NCBI GenBank assembly: GCA_037447655.1 | Contig: JBBHKE010001684.1 | Location: 64,001-124,000 of the forward strand | DNA length: 60,000 bases | Direction: 5' to 3' | DNA from: Zygnema cylindricum | Taxonomy: Eukaryota; Streptophyta; Zygnematophyceae; Zygnematales; Zygnemataceae | Shown: positions 59,373-60,000 of the stretch, in pieces | Numbering within the stretch: the stretch's first letter is position 1 | Layout: each line of letters starts with the position of its first letter | The notes under the pieces: generated by a model | What the model was told of the DNA's origin: nothing | The model's database searches: none | The model's input: only the letters and a program-made list of their open reading frames with translations | Made by a program: the position numbers and the translations under genes

Positions 59373-60000
59373 ATGGCAGTCTATCAAGCTCTCTCCTCTG
59401 TGTCGTCCGTACTTTTTCCATACGTCACTGCTCGGAAGTTTTGCAGAGAATCGTTGCGACCAAACTTAAAGCCATTGTCCTGTCACGTCACATCAAACTC
59501 TTCGGACGGTAACCCTAAATCTGATCACAACACTCTAACACTTACAGAAACACAAAGCGACAAAAAAATCCCTAAAACTACCACAGAATCCTTAAATGCT
59601 CCCATCCTTGAAAAACTGAATTTCCTCGCAACTTCCGGAGACTCTCCCTTCCATTTTCCAGGGCACAAAAAAGGAGCTGGAGCTCCTAATATTTTGATTA
59701 ATTCCCTTGGGAAAGCCATTTTTGAGCATGATTTGCCGGAGCTTCCGGAACTTGATAATCTTTTTTCGCCTTCTGGTGTGATTCTGGAATCTCAGGAGCG
59801 TGCTTCAAACGTTTTTGGATCCGAAAAAACGTTTTTTGTCGTTAACGGAAGCACTGCAGGGGTCCATGCTGCAGTTATGGCTACTTGCGGATTTCCTGGA
59901 AGCTTCTTAGTCCTTCCTAGAAATTCTCACCAATCTGCCATAGAAGCCATGGTTTTGTCAGGAGCTTATCCACACTATATTTTACCGGAGTATGATTCAC
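59373..60000 (+). CDS. Orn/Lys/Arg decarboxylase family protein, 5' part
   Basis: An open frame of 209 codons continues past the window edge. Residues 1 to about 70 are Ser/Thr-rich with Arg and few acidic residues (MAVYQALSSVSSVLFPYVTA), like a plastid transit peptide. From about residue 80 it matches the PLP-dependent fold-I Orn/Lys/Arg decarboxylase family: FHFPGHKKG near the start of the major domain, HDLPELPELDNLFSPSG, QERASNVFG, FVVNGSTAGVHAA and PRNSHQSAIEA. The PLP lysine motif lies beyond the window. Such enzymes release CO2 from basic amino acids in polyamine or diamine synthesis; the substrate cannot be told. No intron is seen in this portion. Confidence 0.9.
   Translation, partial: MAVYQALSSVSSVLFPYVTARKFCRESLRPNLKPLSCHVTSNSSDGNPKSDHNTLTLTETQSDKKIPKTTTESLNAPILEKLNFLATSGDSPFHFPGHKKGAGAPNILINSLGKAIFEHDLPELPELDNLFSPSGVILESQERASNVFGSEKTFFVVNGSTAGVHAAVMATCGFPGSFLVLPRNSHQSAIEAMVLSGAYPHYILPEYDS

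Overview
This is nuclear DNA from a green plant of the streptophyte lineage. Three complete intron-containing genes encode plant-type proteins: the chloroplast import channel TOC75, the coatomer alpha subunit, and a plastid omega-3 fatty-acid desaturase. A fourth, a plastid-type Orn/Lys/Arg decarboxylase, runs off the right edge. There is also an intact tRNA-Ala. Low gene density, AT-rich spacers and dense non-autonomous transposons fit a moderate-to-large genome. I cannot say whether it is a charophyte alga, bryophyte, fern or seed plant.

Layout. 1-3.66 kb: a small inverted-repeat element, tRNA-Ala(AGC), a doubtful minus-strand exon and spacer. 3.66-11.80 kb: TOC75 on the minus strand, 11 exons, 857 residues by my splice model. 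11.80-12.91 kb: a shared divergent promoter region holding a fold-back element. 12.91-17.73 kb: coatomer alpha on the plus strand, 4 exons, 1215 residues. 17.7-51 kb: no host gene seen; this is layered transposon and satellite DNA plus remnants of duplicated desaturase loci. 51.23-57.91 kb: the omega-3 desaturase on the minus strand, 8 exons, 439 residues. 59.37-60 kb: start of the decarboxylase on the plus strand.

The repeats fall into three structural groups, none with a recognisable transposase. (1) Elements flanked by TA, with ends like CACCGNNAATCGNTATTAG and many internal copies of ATTAGNGT. (2) hAT-like elements with 8-bp target duplications, one nested inside another. (3) PIF/Harbinger-like elements with ends starting GGG and TAA target duplications; three of them sit end to end sharing single TAA copies.

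The most informative host-genome signal is a decayed tandem duplication around the desaturase. A broken copy of its last exon lies at 48.30-48.43 kb, a diverged copy of its downstream flank at 45.4-46.1 kb, and a copy of its upstream flank at 38.5-39.2 kb, all in the same orientation as the intact locus.

TOC75, the desaturase and probably the decarboxylase are plastid proteins, while coatomer alpha serves Golgi-to-ER traffic. I see no metabolic operon-like grouping. Exon models were read by hand from splice signals and protein-family similarity; no alignment or database search was run.
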